This document shows, one piece after another, positions 33,834-43,210 of a DNA stretch of 64,000 nucleotides. Numbering within the stretch: the stretch's first letter is position 1; each line of letters begins with the position of its first letter. Under the pieces are notes generated by a model. That model ran no database searches, was not told the DNA's origin, and saw only the letters and a program-made list of their open reading frames with translations. Origin of the DNA: UBA4951 sp963593015 (GTDB lineage: Bacteria; Bacillota_I; Bacilli_A; RFN20; CAG-826); contig CAVAYV010000015.1 in NCBI GenBank assembly GCA_963593015.1, forward strand, positions 1 through 64,000, in the 5' to 3' direction. Both the position numbers and the translations under genes were made by a program.

Positions 33834-34026
33834 TTATATATAATATATGTATTCAATAAATGGGGATTGTCGTTCTTTTTCTTTTTATAAAAAACAATCA
33901 TTTTTATAGCCACAACCATTTTAAAAAAATACTTAACTTTTTAGATATTTGGAAAACATTAGCTATTATCAAATAAAAAAAGTACAGGTTAATTAACCAC
34001 AATCAAGAAAGAATAATTCTTAGCCT

Positions 34027-34119
34027 TAAAAAATAGTTAAATTGTCTATACCTATTTTTTATTAAAACGCTTATACTTACAAGGTGTTTAGCAGATAGAG
34101 TTTTAGCTCTAATGCTATT
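34027..34119 (+). promoter_or_regulatory. Control region of the membrane-DUF2188 gene
   Basis: An inverted repeat with 10-bp arms, TAAAAAATAG (34027-34036) and CTATTTTTTA (34052-34061), lies upstream of TATACT (34072-34077). The leader then has a hairpin TAGAG-N6-CTCTA (about 34095-34110) just before the AGGAGG site. The rest of the 335-base gap (33834-34026) is A/T-rich with nothing recognised. Confidence 0.4.
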
Positions 34120-34130
34120 AGGAGGATTTT

Positions 34131-35408
34131 ATGAAAAAAAGCCGTTATGTTCTCTCACTTGTATTGAACATACTCGTAATTGCTGCGGTTGGCTTCGCTG
34201 TTAGCAATTATTTGATGCAATATCTTGCATTCACCCCAACTTACAAAGCCCAAGATTTAATTTTTGAATTTGGTGTGTTGTCCGCTGGATTTGTAGCCAT
34301 CGTCGCCTTGATCAGCGTCATCAGCAACGTTGTTTGCTTAAGCTCTAATAAGCAAACATGCAAATTTGTTGGTGTCTTAAAATTGATCTCTGTTACTGTC
34401 GCCATCACTGCCGCCCTTAATTACTGGGTCGTTGATTTATTTGTTCTCCCTTATTTTGGATGGGGAAGCGCTTCTGATGTTTCTACTCTCACAAACTTCA
34501 TGCTTGATTGGCATGCTCCACTTTTTATCACCATCGTTGCTCCAGCTTTAGTAGTCGTCGATTACTTCTTCTTTCAATTACAACCAAAAATGGGTCTTAC
34601 CAATACTTTCTGGGCTTTAGTTCCAGCCGGACTTTATTTTGGTTTCTTCGGAATTAATTGTGTCATCTCGGAATGGACCTTACCTAACCATTATTTCTAT
34701 GACATTCTTAAATTCAGCTCAATGGGTTGGTTAAAGATTGTTGATATCATCCTTTCTGGTGTTGTCGGAATGATGGTCATCACCTTGTTCGCTTTAGCAA
34801 TCAGAAATGCCGTTCGTAAAGTTCACGTCAAAGATGGAATTGCTCCGGTTGCTGAAGAAGTTACTGAAGAAAAGAGCGAAACTTCTGAAGACGCTAACGG
34901 TGAAGAGATTGTTGCTCCGGCCGCTGAAGAAGCCGTCGAGACCAAAGAAGAGACTCCAGCAGCCGTTGAGACCACGACCGTCGCCCCAGTCGCTGAAGAA
35001 GCCGTCGAGACCAAAGAAGAGACTCCAACCGCTGTTGAGACCACAACCGTCGCTTCTAATACCACAACCACCGTCGCTCCTGCCGCTAAGACGAGCACTG
35101 CTCCAAAGAAAACCGGTAAGAGGGTTATTATTGTGAAGAGCCCAGAAGATAAGATTCGTTCTGAAGGACTCGGAGTCCGCAAAGACTACGACACCGACGC
35201 CAAATCTGCCTATAAGTCAGTTTCTAGAGTCTACCACATCTCCAAACAAGCTTCAGGCAAATGGCAAGTTAAATTAGCCACCGGTGAAAGAGCTATAAAA
35301 TTGTTCGACACTCAATTACAAGCTATCAATTACGCCAAAGCATTAGTGAGAACCCAAGGCGGAAGCATCCGCATTCACTCTGTTTCTGGCAAAATGAGAA
35401 AGGAATAA
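34131..35408 (+). CDS. Six-helix membrane protein fused to a DUF2188 domain
   Basis: 425 residues. Residues ~1-225 carry six membrane segments, with WHAPLFITIVAPALVVVDYF near 135-155 resembling the His/Pro motif of Pr6Pr-type membrane proteins. Residues ~240-330 are an acidic Glu/Thr/Ala/Val linker with two near-identical 23-residue repeats (AEEAVETKEETPAAVETTTV). Residues ~365-425 match DUF2188 (YHISKQASGKWQVKLATGER, then FDTQLQAINYAKALVRTQGG). The function of DUF2188 is unknown; it is usually a stand-alone small protein. The gene sits between khpB and mnmE, normally neighbours. The fusion is unusual. AGGAGG precedes the ATG. Confidence 0.72.
   Translation: MKKSRYVLSLVLNILVIAAVGFAVSNYLMQYLAFTPTYKAQDLIFEFGVLSAGFVAIVALISVISNVVCLSSNKQTCKFVGVLKLISVTVAITAALNYWVVDLFVLPYFGWGSASDVSTLTNFMLDWHAPLFITIVAPALVVVDYFFFQLQPKMGLTNTFWALVPAGLYFGFFGINCVISEWTLPNHYFYDILKFSSMGWLKIVDIILSGVVGMMVITLFALAIRNAVRKVHVKDGIAPVAEEVTEEKSETSEDANGEEIVAPAAEEAVETKEETPAAVETTTVAPVAEEAVETKEETPTAVETTTVASNTTTTVAPAAKTSTAPKKTGKRVIIVKSPEDKIRSEGLGVRKDYDTDAKSAYKSVSRVYHISKQASGKWQVKLATGERAIKLFDTQLQAINYAKALVRTQGGSIRIHSVSGKMRKE
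34923..35060 (+). repeat. 69-bp tandem repeat in coding sequence
   Basis: Two copies, 34923-34991 and 34992-35060, encode 23-residue units that differ at Ala/Thr near the middle and in the last two residues. They form the linker between membrane and DUF2188 domains. Confidence 0.85.
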
Positions 35409-35418
35409 GTTTCTCCGT

Positions 35419-36747
35419 ATGGGGAATACTATCGTTGCGCTTGCAACCGCTCCTCTTAAAGCCGCTCTCCACCTTATTCGTATAAGCGGAGATGACGCCT
35501 TTAAGATTACCGACGAAATATTCACTCATGAGATTTCGGGCCTCCAAAAGAGGTCCGTTTTCCTTGGTAATATCGTCGATGGTGCCGAAATCATCGATAA
35601 CGTTGTTTTAATTGCCTACCCAGGTCCAAAAACCATGACCGGAGAAGATGTCGTTGAAATTTCTTGCCATGGATCAATGATCATCGCAAATCAAATTATT
35701 TCCGCTTATTTGGCTAGAGGGGCGAGATATGCTACGCGCGGAGAATTTTCAATGCGCGCCTTTTATAACGGCAAGATGGATTTGATTGAAGCGGAAGCTG
35801 TCAATGACATGATTAACGCCACAACAAAAGAAGCCAAAAATCTTTCTTTGATGAGTCTATTAGGGAAAACAAGCTCTCTTATTGCTCCTTTGAAAAAATC
35901 TCTGGCGGATCTATTGGCCTTAGTCGAAGTAAATATCGATTATCCTGAATACACGGATATCGAAGAGGCTAACGTTGAAACAATATCAAATGCCATAAAG
36001 CCAATCCGTGAGGAAGTCAAAAAACTTATCAAAGATGGGGAAGAAGGTATCATCATTCGCCAAGGAATTAAGGTTGCGATTGTCGGTGAGCCTAATGTTG
36101 GGAAATCATCATTGCTAAACGCTTTGTTGCATGAAGATAAAGCTATTGTAAGCGATATACCGGGGACTACAAGGGATGTAGTCGAAGGGGATATCAATCT
36201 TAAAGGCATTACCTTGCATTTGCTTGATACCGCCGGAATTAGGAATGAAGGGGATTCGTTAGAGAATCTTGGCATTAAGAAAAGCGAAAAGATGATTGAG
36301 GAAGCGGATTTGGTCATCATGGTTTTAGATTCTACAAAAGAAATGAGCGAAAATGATAAACGTATCCTTTCCTTAACTGAAAATAAGAAAACCATCATTG
36401 TTTATAATAAAGCGGATTTATTGACTGAAAAAGATGATAAAAAGCTTTATATCTCCGCAAAAGACGAAGATATTGACGGATTATTGAATAAAATCTTTGA
36501 AGTTTTAGGTGTTTCTAGCGATGCTTATTCAAACCCTTCTTTATCGAATGTCCGTGAACTTGGACTTTTAAGAAAAATCGATAACTACCTTGAAGAAGCT
36601 GAAAACGATTGCGCGAACAATTTGCCAATCGATTTGATTTCCGTCAATTTAAGTGCCTCATATAACGCCGCCAGAGAATTATTAGGAGAAGAAGCCACTA
36701 CCGATTTAACCGATGAGATCTTTAGCCGCTTCTGCGTTGGAAAATAA
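35419..36747 (+). CDS. mnmE: tRNA modification GTPase MnmE
   Basis: 442 residues. With MnmG it adds a carboxymethylaminomethyl group to U34 of certain tRNAs. The N-terminal formyl-folate domain has GEDVVEISCHGS. The G domain has P-loop GEPNVGKSSLLNALL, IPGTTRDVVEG, DTAGIR and NKAD. The C-terminus ends in IFSRFCVGK with the catalytic Cys. It starts 10 bases after the membrane-DUF2188 gene and ends directly against tatD. MnmG is not in the window. Confidence 0.96.
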   Translation: MGNTIVALATAPLKAALHLIRISGDDAFKITDEIFTHEISGLQKRSVFLGNIVDGAEIIDNVVLIAYPGPKTMTGEDVVEISCHGSMIIANQIISAYLARGARYATRGEFSMRAFYNGKMDLIEAEAVNDMINATTKEAKNLSLMSLLGKTSSLIAPLKKSLADLLALVEVNIDYPEYTDIEEANVETISNAIKPIREEVKKLIKDGEEGIIIRQGIKVAIVGEPNVGKSSLLNALLHEDKAIVSDIPGTTRDVVEGDINLKGITLHLLDTAGIRNEGDSLENLGIKKSEKMIEEADLVIMVLDSTKEMSENDKRILSLTENKKTIIVYNKADLLTEKDDKKLYISAKDEDIDGLLNKIFEVLGVSSDAYSNPSLSNVRELGLLRKIDNYLEEAENDCANNLPIDLISVNLSASYNAARELLGEEATTDLTDEIFSRFCVGK

Positions 36748-37530
36748 ATGATAATCGATTCCCATTGCCATCTGAATGACGAGAGAATATACCCAAAAAG
36801 AGAAGAACTCGTCAAAGACGCTGTCTCGAAGGGCGTATCTTTTATTTTGGTTCCTGGGTGGGATTTGGAGAGTTCTCGTTTAGCGGTAAAAATCGCTCAC
36901 GAATTTTCCGAATGCTTTGCTTTTGTCGGATTTCATCCAGAGAATCTTGATTTTATCAATGATGAAAAATTAAAAGAGATTGCAGATCTTGCCAAAGACA
37001 GCAAAGTCATCGGCATTGGTGAAATTGGCTTGGATTACCATTGGTTCAAAGATATAAAAGATCACGAAAAACAAAAAGAATGGTTTATCCGGCAAATTGA
37101 TTTGGCGAATGAATTAAATTTGCCTATTTCCATTCACGCCAGAGATGCCTCAGAAGATACATTAAATCTTTTGAAAAATCACCCAATAAAAAGAGGCGCA
37201 GTGCTTCATTGCTACAGCGGTTCTTCTGAGCTGTTGAAAGAATTTTCTAAGTTAGGCTACTACTTCGGCTTTGATGGCCCCGTCACCTATAAAAATTCGA
37301 TTACCCCAAAAGAAAACGCCAAAATTTGCCCGATAGATCGAATACTGATTGAAACTGATTCGCCATATCTTTCCCCAATTCCTTATCGAGGCAAAGATAA
37401 TTGCCCTGGCTATGTTGTAGAGATAGCAAAAGCAATCGCTGAATTAAGAGGGATGGAACTCAAAGATTTGCTTGAAATTACGAGCGAAAACACAAAGAGA
37501 TTATTTCACGTGGAACAAAAATATGAATAA
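36748..37530 (+). CDS. tatD: TatD family metal-dependent DNase
   Basis: 260 residues of a TIM-barrel hydrolase. Metal ligands are seen in IDSHCHLND, GEIGLDYHW, LPISIHARDA, VLHCYSGS and LIETDSPYLSP. TatD proteins are 3'-5' exonucleases acting in DNA repair or turnover. The gene abuts mnmE without a gap and overlaps rnmV by 8 bases, in the conserved tatD-rnmV-rsmA order. Confidence 0.93.
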   Translation: MIIDSHCHLNDERIYPKREELVKDAVSKGVSFILVPGWDLESSRLAVKIAHEFSECFAFVGFHPENLDFINDEKLKEIADLAKDSKVIGIGEIGLDYHWFKDIKDHEKQKEWFIRQIDLANELNLPISIHARDASEDTLNLLKNHPIKRGAVLHCYSGSSELLKEFSKLGYYFGFDGPVTYKNSITPKENAKICPIDRILIETDSPYLSPIPYRGKDNCPGYVVEIAKAIAELRGMELKDLLEITSENTKRLFHVEQKYE

Positions 37531-38062
37531 ATATCCAGCAGTCATTGTAGTAGAAGGTAAAAGCGATCGAGACTTAATCGAATCTTTTATGGATGCGGAT
37601 ATAGTAATGACCAATGGCTCTGCTGTTTCACGTGAAACAATAAACTACATAAAAGAGATTAAAAAAGTGCGTGATGTCGTTGTTTTGACAGATCCTGATG
37701 CCCCTGGAAAAAGAATCAGAGATGTTTTAGATGCCAACATCAACGGACTGCTTCATGCCTATGTTCCTAAAGAAAAATGCATTAAACACCATAAAGTCGG
37801 CGTCGCGGAGTCAAACAAAGATGTAATTTTAGAAGCTTTGTCTCATTTAATACCTTCTAGCAATGTTAAAGAACCTCAAATAACCGTTTCCGATTTATAT
37901 GATTTGGGTCTTATTTCTGGTGATGAAGCCAAAAAGAAACGCGAAATATTAAATAAAAAATTGCATCTAGGATACACAAACGGGAAATCGCTTCTAAAAA
38001 GAGCAAACGCCTTGGGATTAACGAGGAAAGATTTGGAGGGCGCTTTAAATGGAACAAAGTAA
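37523..38062 (+). CDS. rnmV: Ribonuclease M5
   Basis: 179 residues from ATG 37523, overlapping the tatD stop; a longer frame to 37472 lies in tatD. It matures 5S rRNA precursors with help of a ribosomal protein. The TOPRIM domain shows VIVVEGKSDRD and VVLTDPDAPGKRIR, and the rest includes KVGVAESNKDVI. GGAA lies ahead of the start. It overlaps rsmA by 14 bases. Confidence 0.94.
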   Translation: MNKYPAVIVVEGKSDRDLIESFMDADIVMTNGSAVSRETINYIKEIKKVRDVVVLTDPDAPGKRIRDVLDANINGLLHAYVPKEKCIKHHKVGVAESNKDVILEALSHLIPSSNVKEPQITVSDLYDLGLISGDEAKKKREILNKKLHLGYTNGKSLLKRANALGLTRKDLEGALNGTK

Positions 38063-38864
38063 ATATTTTGAAAAAATCGCTGAATATAAGCTTTTAGCCA
38101 AGCATGAAGTCGGACAAAATTTTTTGATCGACCCTTCTAGCTGCAGCAAAATCGTTGATGCCTTAGATCTTTCAGAAAACGATAAGGTTTTGGAAATCGG
38201 TTCTGGGGCAGGGTCTCTTTCCTATTTTTTGATGAAAAAGGAAGCTGATGCCACCCTGCTTGATATTGACGAAGGGCTAGTCACCAAACTGAAGGAGGAT
38301 TTTGCCTCTTGCCCAAATATGAAACCTATCCAAGCCAATGCTTTAAAATACGATATGAAAGGATTTACCAAAATCCTTGGTAATTTGCCTTACTATATAA
38401 CTTCTTCTCTGATAGAGGTTATTTTACTAAAAGGATGCGATGCTTCTAAAGCTGTTCTTATGGTTCAAAAAGAGGTTTATCCTCGTTTGGCGGCCTCCCC
38501 CAAAAGCGAAGGATATGGGCCTTTATCAATCTTGATTAGCTACCGCGCTTCAATCAAACGTGAATTCAATGTTCCAAGAACCTCTTTTGCTCCAATGCCC
38601 CATGTTGATTCTTTGGTTTTTTCATTGACGTTTAAAGACGAGGCCGATATTGAAAAGGCCTCAAAACTTTATTCTTTGTTGAACGCTTTGTTCTTACATC
38701 GAAGAAAAACAATCTACAACAATCTTTCTTTGTATTTAAAAGACGATGAAAAAGCTTCGCAGGTTTTAGAAAAAACTCATATCTTAAAAAACAAAAGGCC
38801 AGAGGAATTAACATTAAATGACTATTTGGCATTGCTAGATTGTTGCGAAGAAATCAGAAACTAG
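38049..38864 (+). CDS. rsmA: 16S rRNA dimethyladenosine transferase RsmA (KsgA)
   Basis: 271 residues. It dimethylates the two adjacent adenosines in helix 45 of 16S rRNA using SAM. SAM-binding EIGSGAGSLSYFL, the catalytic motif NLPYYITS (normally NLPY) and HVDSLVF fit the family. GGAGG lies 8 bases before the ATG, inside rnmV. Confidence 0.96.
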   Translation: MEQSKYFEKIAEYKLLAKHEVGQNFLIDPSSCSKIVDALDLSENDKVLEIGSGAGSLSYFLMKKEADATLLDIDEGLVTKLKEDFASCPNMKPIQANALKYDMKGFTKILGNLPYYITSSLIEVILLKGCDASKAVLMVQKEVYPRLAASPKSEGYGPLSILISYRASIKREFNVPRTSFAPMPHVDSLVFSLTFKDEADIEKASKLYSLLNALFLHRRKTIYNNLSLYLKDDEKASQVLEKTHILKNKRPEELTLNDYLALLDCCEEIRN

Positions 38865-38885
38865 TAGAATTGTTTCGTATAAAGT

Positions 38886-39773
38886 ATGTTTTTCTTTCAT
38901 CGTTCCACCGAAATTCTTAAATCGTATGCAAAAATCAATGTGTCTTTGCATCTATTAGGAAAATTAGACAATGGCTACCACGAACTTGATATGGTCTTTT
39001 TACCGATTGACCTCCATGATTCCATTGAATTGTCTTTTTTGCCCAACAGTTATGATTCTTTCATTACTTGTGATGATATAGGTTTGGCCAATAACCGCCA
39101 CAACCTTTGCATGAAAGCCTTGAATGCGATGCGCGAGGAGTTTCATTTCAAAGAACAATTTAACATAGTCATTCACAAAAACATCCCTTATGCTGCCGGG
39201 CTTGGTGGTGGCAGTTCGAATGCGGCTGCAATAATCCTTGCCCTCAATCGCGTTTTGCATTTAAATGCCTCAAAAGAACAACTTGAAAAGATTGCTTTAT
39301 CGATCGGCGCCGATGTTCCATTTTTCTTTTATAACAAGCCTGCTAACGTCAAAGGCGTTGGTGAAATCATCGAACCATTTCCTCTTGAACAAAGTTATCA
39401 TGTTCTCATAGTTAAACCAAGCAAAGGCTTAAGCACTAAAGCGATTTATGAAGCTTCGGATGATTTTGTGTTCGCTCATGATAACAATCAAAGCACCGAG
39501 AAAGTCATAAAAGCCTTGCAAGAAGGAAATTTAGACGAACTTTCTAAGACCATGTCCAATGATTTGTATGAGCCGGCCAAAAAGATTCTCCCAGACGTTG
39601 AATTTGTTGTTAACGAAATGAAAAAAATGGGTTTGCCTGCTTCAATGATGACAGGATCAGGCAGCGCCTGCTTCGCCTTGAATCAGAACTTAAAAGCCAT
39701 AAAAGAAGCCGCAAAATTCTTTGAGGGGAAAGGATACGCCACTTTTGTTACGCATACTCTTTCCTCAAAATAG
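38886..39773 (+). CDS. ispE: 4-diphosphocytidyl-2-C-methyl-D-erythritol kinase
   Basis: 295 residues of a GHMP kinase in the MEP route to isoprenoid precursors. The substrate loop SYAKINVSLHLLGK, the ATP-binding PYAAGLGGGSSNAAA and the C-terminal MTGSGSACFAL are present. Its position after rsmA is as in Bacillus. Other MEP genes are not in the window, but this gene implies the pathway. No ribosome binding site precedes the ATG; TAGAAT at 38865-38870 would give a leader under 10 bases. Confidence 0.93.
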   Translation: MFFFHRSTEILKSYAKINVSLHLLGKLDNGYHELDMVFLPIDLHDSIELSFLPNSYDSFITCDDIGLANNRHNLCMKALNAMREEFHFKEQFNIVIHKNIPYAAGLGGGSSNAAAIILALNRVLHLNASKEQLEKIALSIGADVPFFFYNKPANVKGVGEIIEPFPLEQSYHVLIVKPSKGLSTKAIYEASDDFVFAHDNNQSTEKVIKALQEGNLDELSKTMSNDLYEPAKKILPDVEFVVNEMKKMGLPASMMTGSGSACFALNQNLKAIKEAAKFFEGKGYATFVTHTLSSK

Positions 39774-39782
39774 GCTTAATAT

Positions 39783-39811
39783 TTGCTAAAGTCATCCAAA
39801 CTTAGGATAAT
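39783..39811 (+). promoter_or_regulatory. Promoter for a leaderless transcript
   Basis: TTGCTA (39783-39788), 17-base spacer, GATAAT (39806-39811), then 7 bases to the ATG at 39819. Confidence 0.55.
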
Positions 39812-39818
39812 TATTTTT

Positions 39819-40097
39819 ATGGATGCCTCCTTTTTGTTCGGTCAAGATGTATTTATCGATAATAGCCGTGTTGGCTATGTTGGCAAAAATCACGCAGATA
39901 ATGCGCCTATTTATTTTGGTGGATCAAAATTAGGGTCTTTGTCTAAAGATGGATCGATTGAAATCAAAGGGACAATCATCGGATTTATTGACGATAATCT
40001 CTCTATTTTTATAAAAGGTAGAAAGGTTGGCGAGGTAAAAAACAAAGACATTCATTTTGATATGAAATCTTTAACTAGATCTTTGTCGGAGGATTAA
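39819..40097 (+). CDS. Small beta-rich repeat protein, unknown function
   Basis: 92 residues from ATG 39819; a TTG frame to 39783 overlaps the promoter. It is made of about four repeats of ~15 residues with a hydrophobic pair, a turn and a Gly-hydrophobic step: VFIDNSRVGYVG, IYFGGSKLGSLSK, IEIKGTIIGFIDD, LSIFIKGRKVGEVK. This suggests a small beta-solenoid or stacked hairpins. There are no Cys residues, membrane segments or catalytic motifs. It ends 4 bases before the MazG-like gene, so they are co-transcribed. Family not recognised. Confidence 0.65.
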   Translation: MDASFLFGQDVFIDNSRVGYVGKNHADNAPIYFGGSKLGSLSKDGSIEIKGTIIGFIDDNLSIFIKGRKVGEVKNKDIHFDMKSLTRSLSED

Positions 40098-40101
40098 TAG
40101 C

Positions 40102-40434
40102 ATGGAAGACTCAATAAAAACTTTGGAAAAAGAAATCTCTGAATTTAGCCAAGAGAGAGATTGGGACAAATTTCACACTCCAGCGAATTTAGCCAAAAGC
40201 ATATCGATTGAAGCGGGTGAACTTTTGGAGTGCTTCCAATGGAATGATGATGATTTTAATATCGACAATGTCAAAGAAGAGCTTGCCGATGTGCTCAATT
40301 ATTCGATTCAATTGGCTATTTCTCTTAACTTGGACATAAAGACGATAATTGAAGAGAAAATGAAAAAGAACGCAGCTAAATACCCTATTGAAAAATGCAA
40401 AGGAAAAGCTGATAAATATACATCTTACAAATAA
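40102..40434 (+). CDS. MazG-like nucleotide pyrophosphohydrolase
   Basis: 110 residues of the all-alpha NTP pyrophosphatase group that clears non-canonical (d)NTPs, or dCTP in some members. The metal-binding acidic residues are in SIEAGELLECFQW (Glu-x-x-Glu) and VKEELADVLNY (Glu-Glu-x-x-Asp). GGAGG precedes the ATG. It is the last gene of its transcript, followed by a terminator. Confidence 0.88.
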   Translation: MEDSIKTLEKEISEFSQERDWDKFHTPANLAKSISIEAGELLECFQWNDDDFNIDNVKEELADVLNYSIQLAISLNLDIKTIIEEKMKKNAAKYPIEKCKGKADKYTSYK

Positions 40435-40447
40435 AATCTCCGCAAAA

Positions 40448-40480
40448 AAAGCTCTATCGCACCGATAAAGCTTTTTATTT
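40448..40480 (+). terminator. Terminator after the MazG-like gene
   Basis: AAAGCT-C-TATCG pairs with CGATA-A-AGCTTT across a 3-base loop, then TATTTAT. Confidence 0.82.
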
Positions 40481-40482
40481 AT

Positions 40483-40512
40483 AAAAAAAGAGACATCCCG
40501 AAGAATGTCTCT
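40483..40512 (-). terminator. ppdK terminator
   Basis: On the minus strand AGAGACAT (40512-40505) pairs with ATGTCTCT (40496-40489) over an 8-base loop, then seven T residues. Confidence 0.88.
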
Positions 40513-40526
40513 AATTTTTAAGGAAT

Positions 40527-43187
40527 TTACTTGTTTCCTTTGGCTCTTTCGTGAAGGATGTTCGCTTGGGCAGCGGCAAGTCTTGCGAGAGGGACACGGA
40601 ATGGTGAGCAGGAAACGTAGTCGAGACCGACTTCATCATAGAAGATGATGGAAGCTGGATCGCCACCGGTTTCACCGCAGACACCAACAAGAAGATCTGG
40701 GCGGGTTGCACGTCCACGTTGGAAGGCAATCTTAACGAGTTCGCCAACACCTTCGACATCGATGGTTTGGAATGGATCGAATTCGTAGATCTTTCTATCG
40801 TAATAATATGGGAGGAATTGCCCGCTATCATCACGGCTGAAGCCCATGGTTAATTGGGTTAAGTCGTTGGTGCCAAAGCTGAAGAATTCGGCTTCTTTGG
40901 CAAGATCCCCAGCACGTAAGGCGCCTCTTGGGATTTCGATCATCGTACCGACATGGTAGACGAGTTTTTTGCCTTCTTTGGCCATTTCATCTTCGACAGC
41001 CTTGACGACGACGTCTTTAGCAAACTTGTATTCTTTGAGTTCGCCAGCGAGAGGAATCATGATTTCTGGCTCAACGTCTTTGCCTAAGTCTTTGCTGGCT
41101 TTGATCGCGGCTTGCGCAATAGCGCGGGCGAGCATCGCATAGATTTCTGGATAGGCAACGCAAAGTCTGACGCCACGGAAGCCCATCATTGGGTTGGCTT
41201 GGTGCAATTGGTTGATACGCTCTTTGACTTTGGTCTCAGTGACACCGAGTTTAGCGGCGATATCTTTGATATTGGCTTCATCGGTGATTTCTGGTAAGAA
41301 TTCGTGGAGAGGCGGATCTAATAAACGAATGTTGACTAAGCTGTCTGGGTTAGCCATATACATATCGTAGAAGTCACCCATTAAGAATGGACGGATTCTC
41401 TCTAATGCAGCTTCTCTTTGTTCGGTGGTATCGGAAAGAATCATCGAACGCATATTAAGAATTCTTTCTGGGGCAAAGAACATACGCTCAGTGCGGCAGA
41501 GGCCGATGCCTTCAGCGCCAAATTTTTGGGCGTTATGAGCATCTTCTGGAGTGTTGCAGTTCGCACGGACTTTGAGACGACGATATTTGTCGGCCCAGCC
41601 CATCAAGCGACCGAAGTCACCACCTAAGTCTGCTGGAACCATCTTGATGGCGCCTTCATAGACTAAACCAGTGGTGCCGTTAACGGAGAGAACATCACCT
41701 TCGTGATAGACCTTATCGCCAACTTTAACGGTTTTCGCTTCCTCGTTGACAATGATATCGGTGGCGCCGGCAACGCAGCATTTACCCATAGAACGGGCAA
41801 CGACAGCGGCGTGGCTGGTCATACCTCCGCGAGCGGTTAAGATAGCTTCGGAGTTGACCATACCGATGATATCTTCTGGAGAGGTTTCGGCACGGACAAG
41901 GACGACTTTCTTGCCATCATCATGCCATTTTTTGCAAGTATCAGCGTCAAAGACGATGGCACCAGTGCCAGCGCCTGGAGAGGCTGGAAGTCCTTTGATG
42001 ACAGCGTCATGAGCTTTCAAATCAGCTGGATCGAAGGTTGGGTGGAGAAGATCATTTAATTGCTTTGGTTCAACACGCAAGCAAGCTTCTCTTTCGTCGA
42101 TTAAACCTTCGTCAACGAGGTCAACGGCGATCTTAAGAGCAGCACGAGCGGTTCTCTTGCCATTACGGGTTTGTAAGAAATAGAGTTTGCCTTTTTCGAT
42201 GGTGTACTCCATGTCTTGCATGTCTTTGAAGTAGTGTTCCATGTTTTTGATGGTTTTCATGAACTCTTCATAGACTTCTGGCATTCTCTTTTGCAATTCG
42301 TCGATGTGCAATGGGGTTCTAACGCCAGCAACGACGTCTTCGCCTTGGGCGTTTGGTAAGAATTCAGCGTAGATTTCTTTGGTTCCATCGCTTGGAGAGC
42401 GGGAGAAGGCAACGCCAGTGCCGGAGTCTTCACCCATGTTACCGAAGACCATGGTTTGAACGTTAACGGCGGTTCCCCATTCATATGGGATGCCGTTCAT
42501 TTGACGATAAACGTTGGCGCGTGGGTTATCCCAGCTACGGAAGACTGCGGAAACAGCTTCTCTTAATTGCTCGTATGGATCGGTTGGGAAGTCTTCGTGG
42601 AAGACATTCTTGTAATAAGCTTTGTAAGCTTTGACGAGTTCCTTTAATTGCGGAACGGTGACTTCGGTGTCAAGTTTGTAGCCGTTGTCTTCTTTAATCT
42701 TATCAAGCATGGCATCCATCTCAGTTCTTGGATGTCCTTTGGCGATGTTGGTGAACATCAACATGAAACGGCGATAGCTGTCCCAAGCAAAACGTTCATT
42801 TCCAGTCGCATCGATAAGTTCTTGAACGGTGGTATCATTCAAACCAAGGTTTAAGATGGTATCCATCATGCCTGGCATTGATTGACGAGCGCCAGAACGA
42901 ACGGAAACGAGTAACGGCATTCCTTTGCCGCCACCGAAGGATTTACCAACGGTTTTTTCAACATCGTGAACATGAGCAACGATGTCATCCCAAACATACG
43001 CTGGAATAGTTTTTCCAGAATCGTAGTAGAGATTGCAAGCTTCAGTGGAGATGGTAAAACCAGCTGGGATATTGATGCCAGCAGCAGTCATCTCGGCTAA
43101 ACCAAAGCCTTTTCCACCAAGGATGTCCTTGCCTAAATGGCCTTTGTGGGCTTCCTTGAAGGAGTAAACGTACTTCTTTTCTGCCAT
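40527..43187 (-). CDS. ppdK: Pyruvate, phosphate dikinase
   Basis: 886 residues. It interconverts pyruvate, ATP and phosphate with phosphoenolpyruvate, AMP and pyrophosphate; in anaerobic Firmicutes it serves pyrophosphate-linked glycolysis or gluconeogenesis. The N-terminal nucleotide-binding domain has GGKGFGLAEM and VSVRSGARQSMPGMMDT. The swivelling domain has the phosphorylated His in GGMTSHAAVVAR (His459). The C-terminal PEP domain ends with GVCGETGGDPASI (catalytic Cys). AGGAGG precedes the ATG. It stands alone, against the direction of its arm. Confidence 0.96.
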   Translation of the reverse strand: MAEKKYVYSFKEAHKGHLGKDILGGKGFGLAEMTAAGINIPAGFTISTEACNLYYDSGKTIPAYVWDDIVAHVHDVEKTVGKSFGGGKGMPLLVSVRSGARQSMPGMMDTILNLGLNDTTVQELIDATGNERFAWDSYRRFMLMFTNIAKGHPRTEMDAMLDKIKEDNGYKLDTEVTVPQLKELVKAYKAYYKNVFHEDFPTDPYEQLREAVSAVFRSWDNPRANVYRQMNGIPYEWGTAVNVQTMVFGNMGEDSGTGVAFSRSPSDGTKEIYAEFLPNAQGEDVVAGVRTPLHIDELQKRMPEVYEEFMKTIKNMEHYFKDMQDMEYTIEKGKLYFLQTRNGKRTARAALKIAVDLVDEGLIDEREACLRVEPKQLNDLLHPTFDPADLKAHDAVIKGLPASPGAGTGAIVFDADTCKKWHDDGKKVVLVRAETSPEDIIGMVNSEAILTARGGMTSHAAVVARSMGKCCVAGATDIIVNEEAKTVKVGDKVYHEGDVLSVNGTTGLVYEGAIKMVPADLGGDFGRLMGWADKYRRLKVRANCNTPEDAHNAQKFGAEGIGLCRTERMFFAPERILNMRSMILSDTTEQREAALERIRPFLMGDFYDMYMANPDSLVNIRLLDPPLHEFLPEITDEANIKDIAAKLGVTETKVKERINQLHQANPMMGFRGVRLCVAYPEIYAMLARAIAQAAIKASKDLGKDVEPEIMIPLAGELKEYKFAKDVVVKAVEDEMAKEGKKLVYHVGTMIEIPRGALRAGDLAKEAEFFSFGTNDLTQLTMGFSRDDSGQFLPYYYDRKIYEFDPFQTIDVEGVGELVKIAFQRGRATRPDLLVGVCGETGGDPASIIFYDEVGLDYVSCSPFRVPLARLAAAQANILHERAKGNK

Positions 43188-43210
43188 ATTGTCCTCCTAA
43201 TGACAATGTA

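Noticed and set aside
34807..35136. Arg/Pro-rich repetitive ORF (RPKKRLQ-type repeats)
   Set aside because: It is a second frame of the 69-bp repeat and linker of the membrane-DUF2188 gene, with no ribosome binding site.
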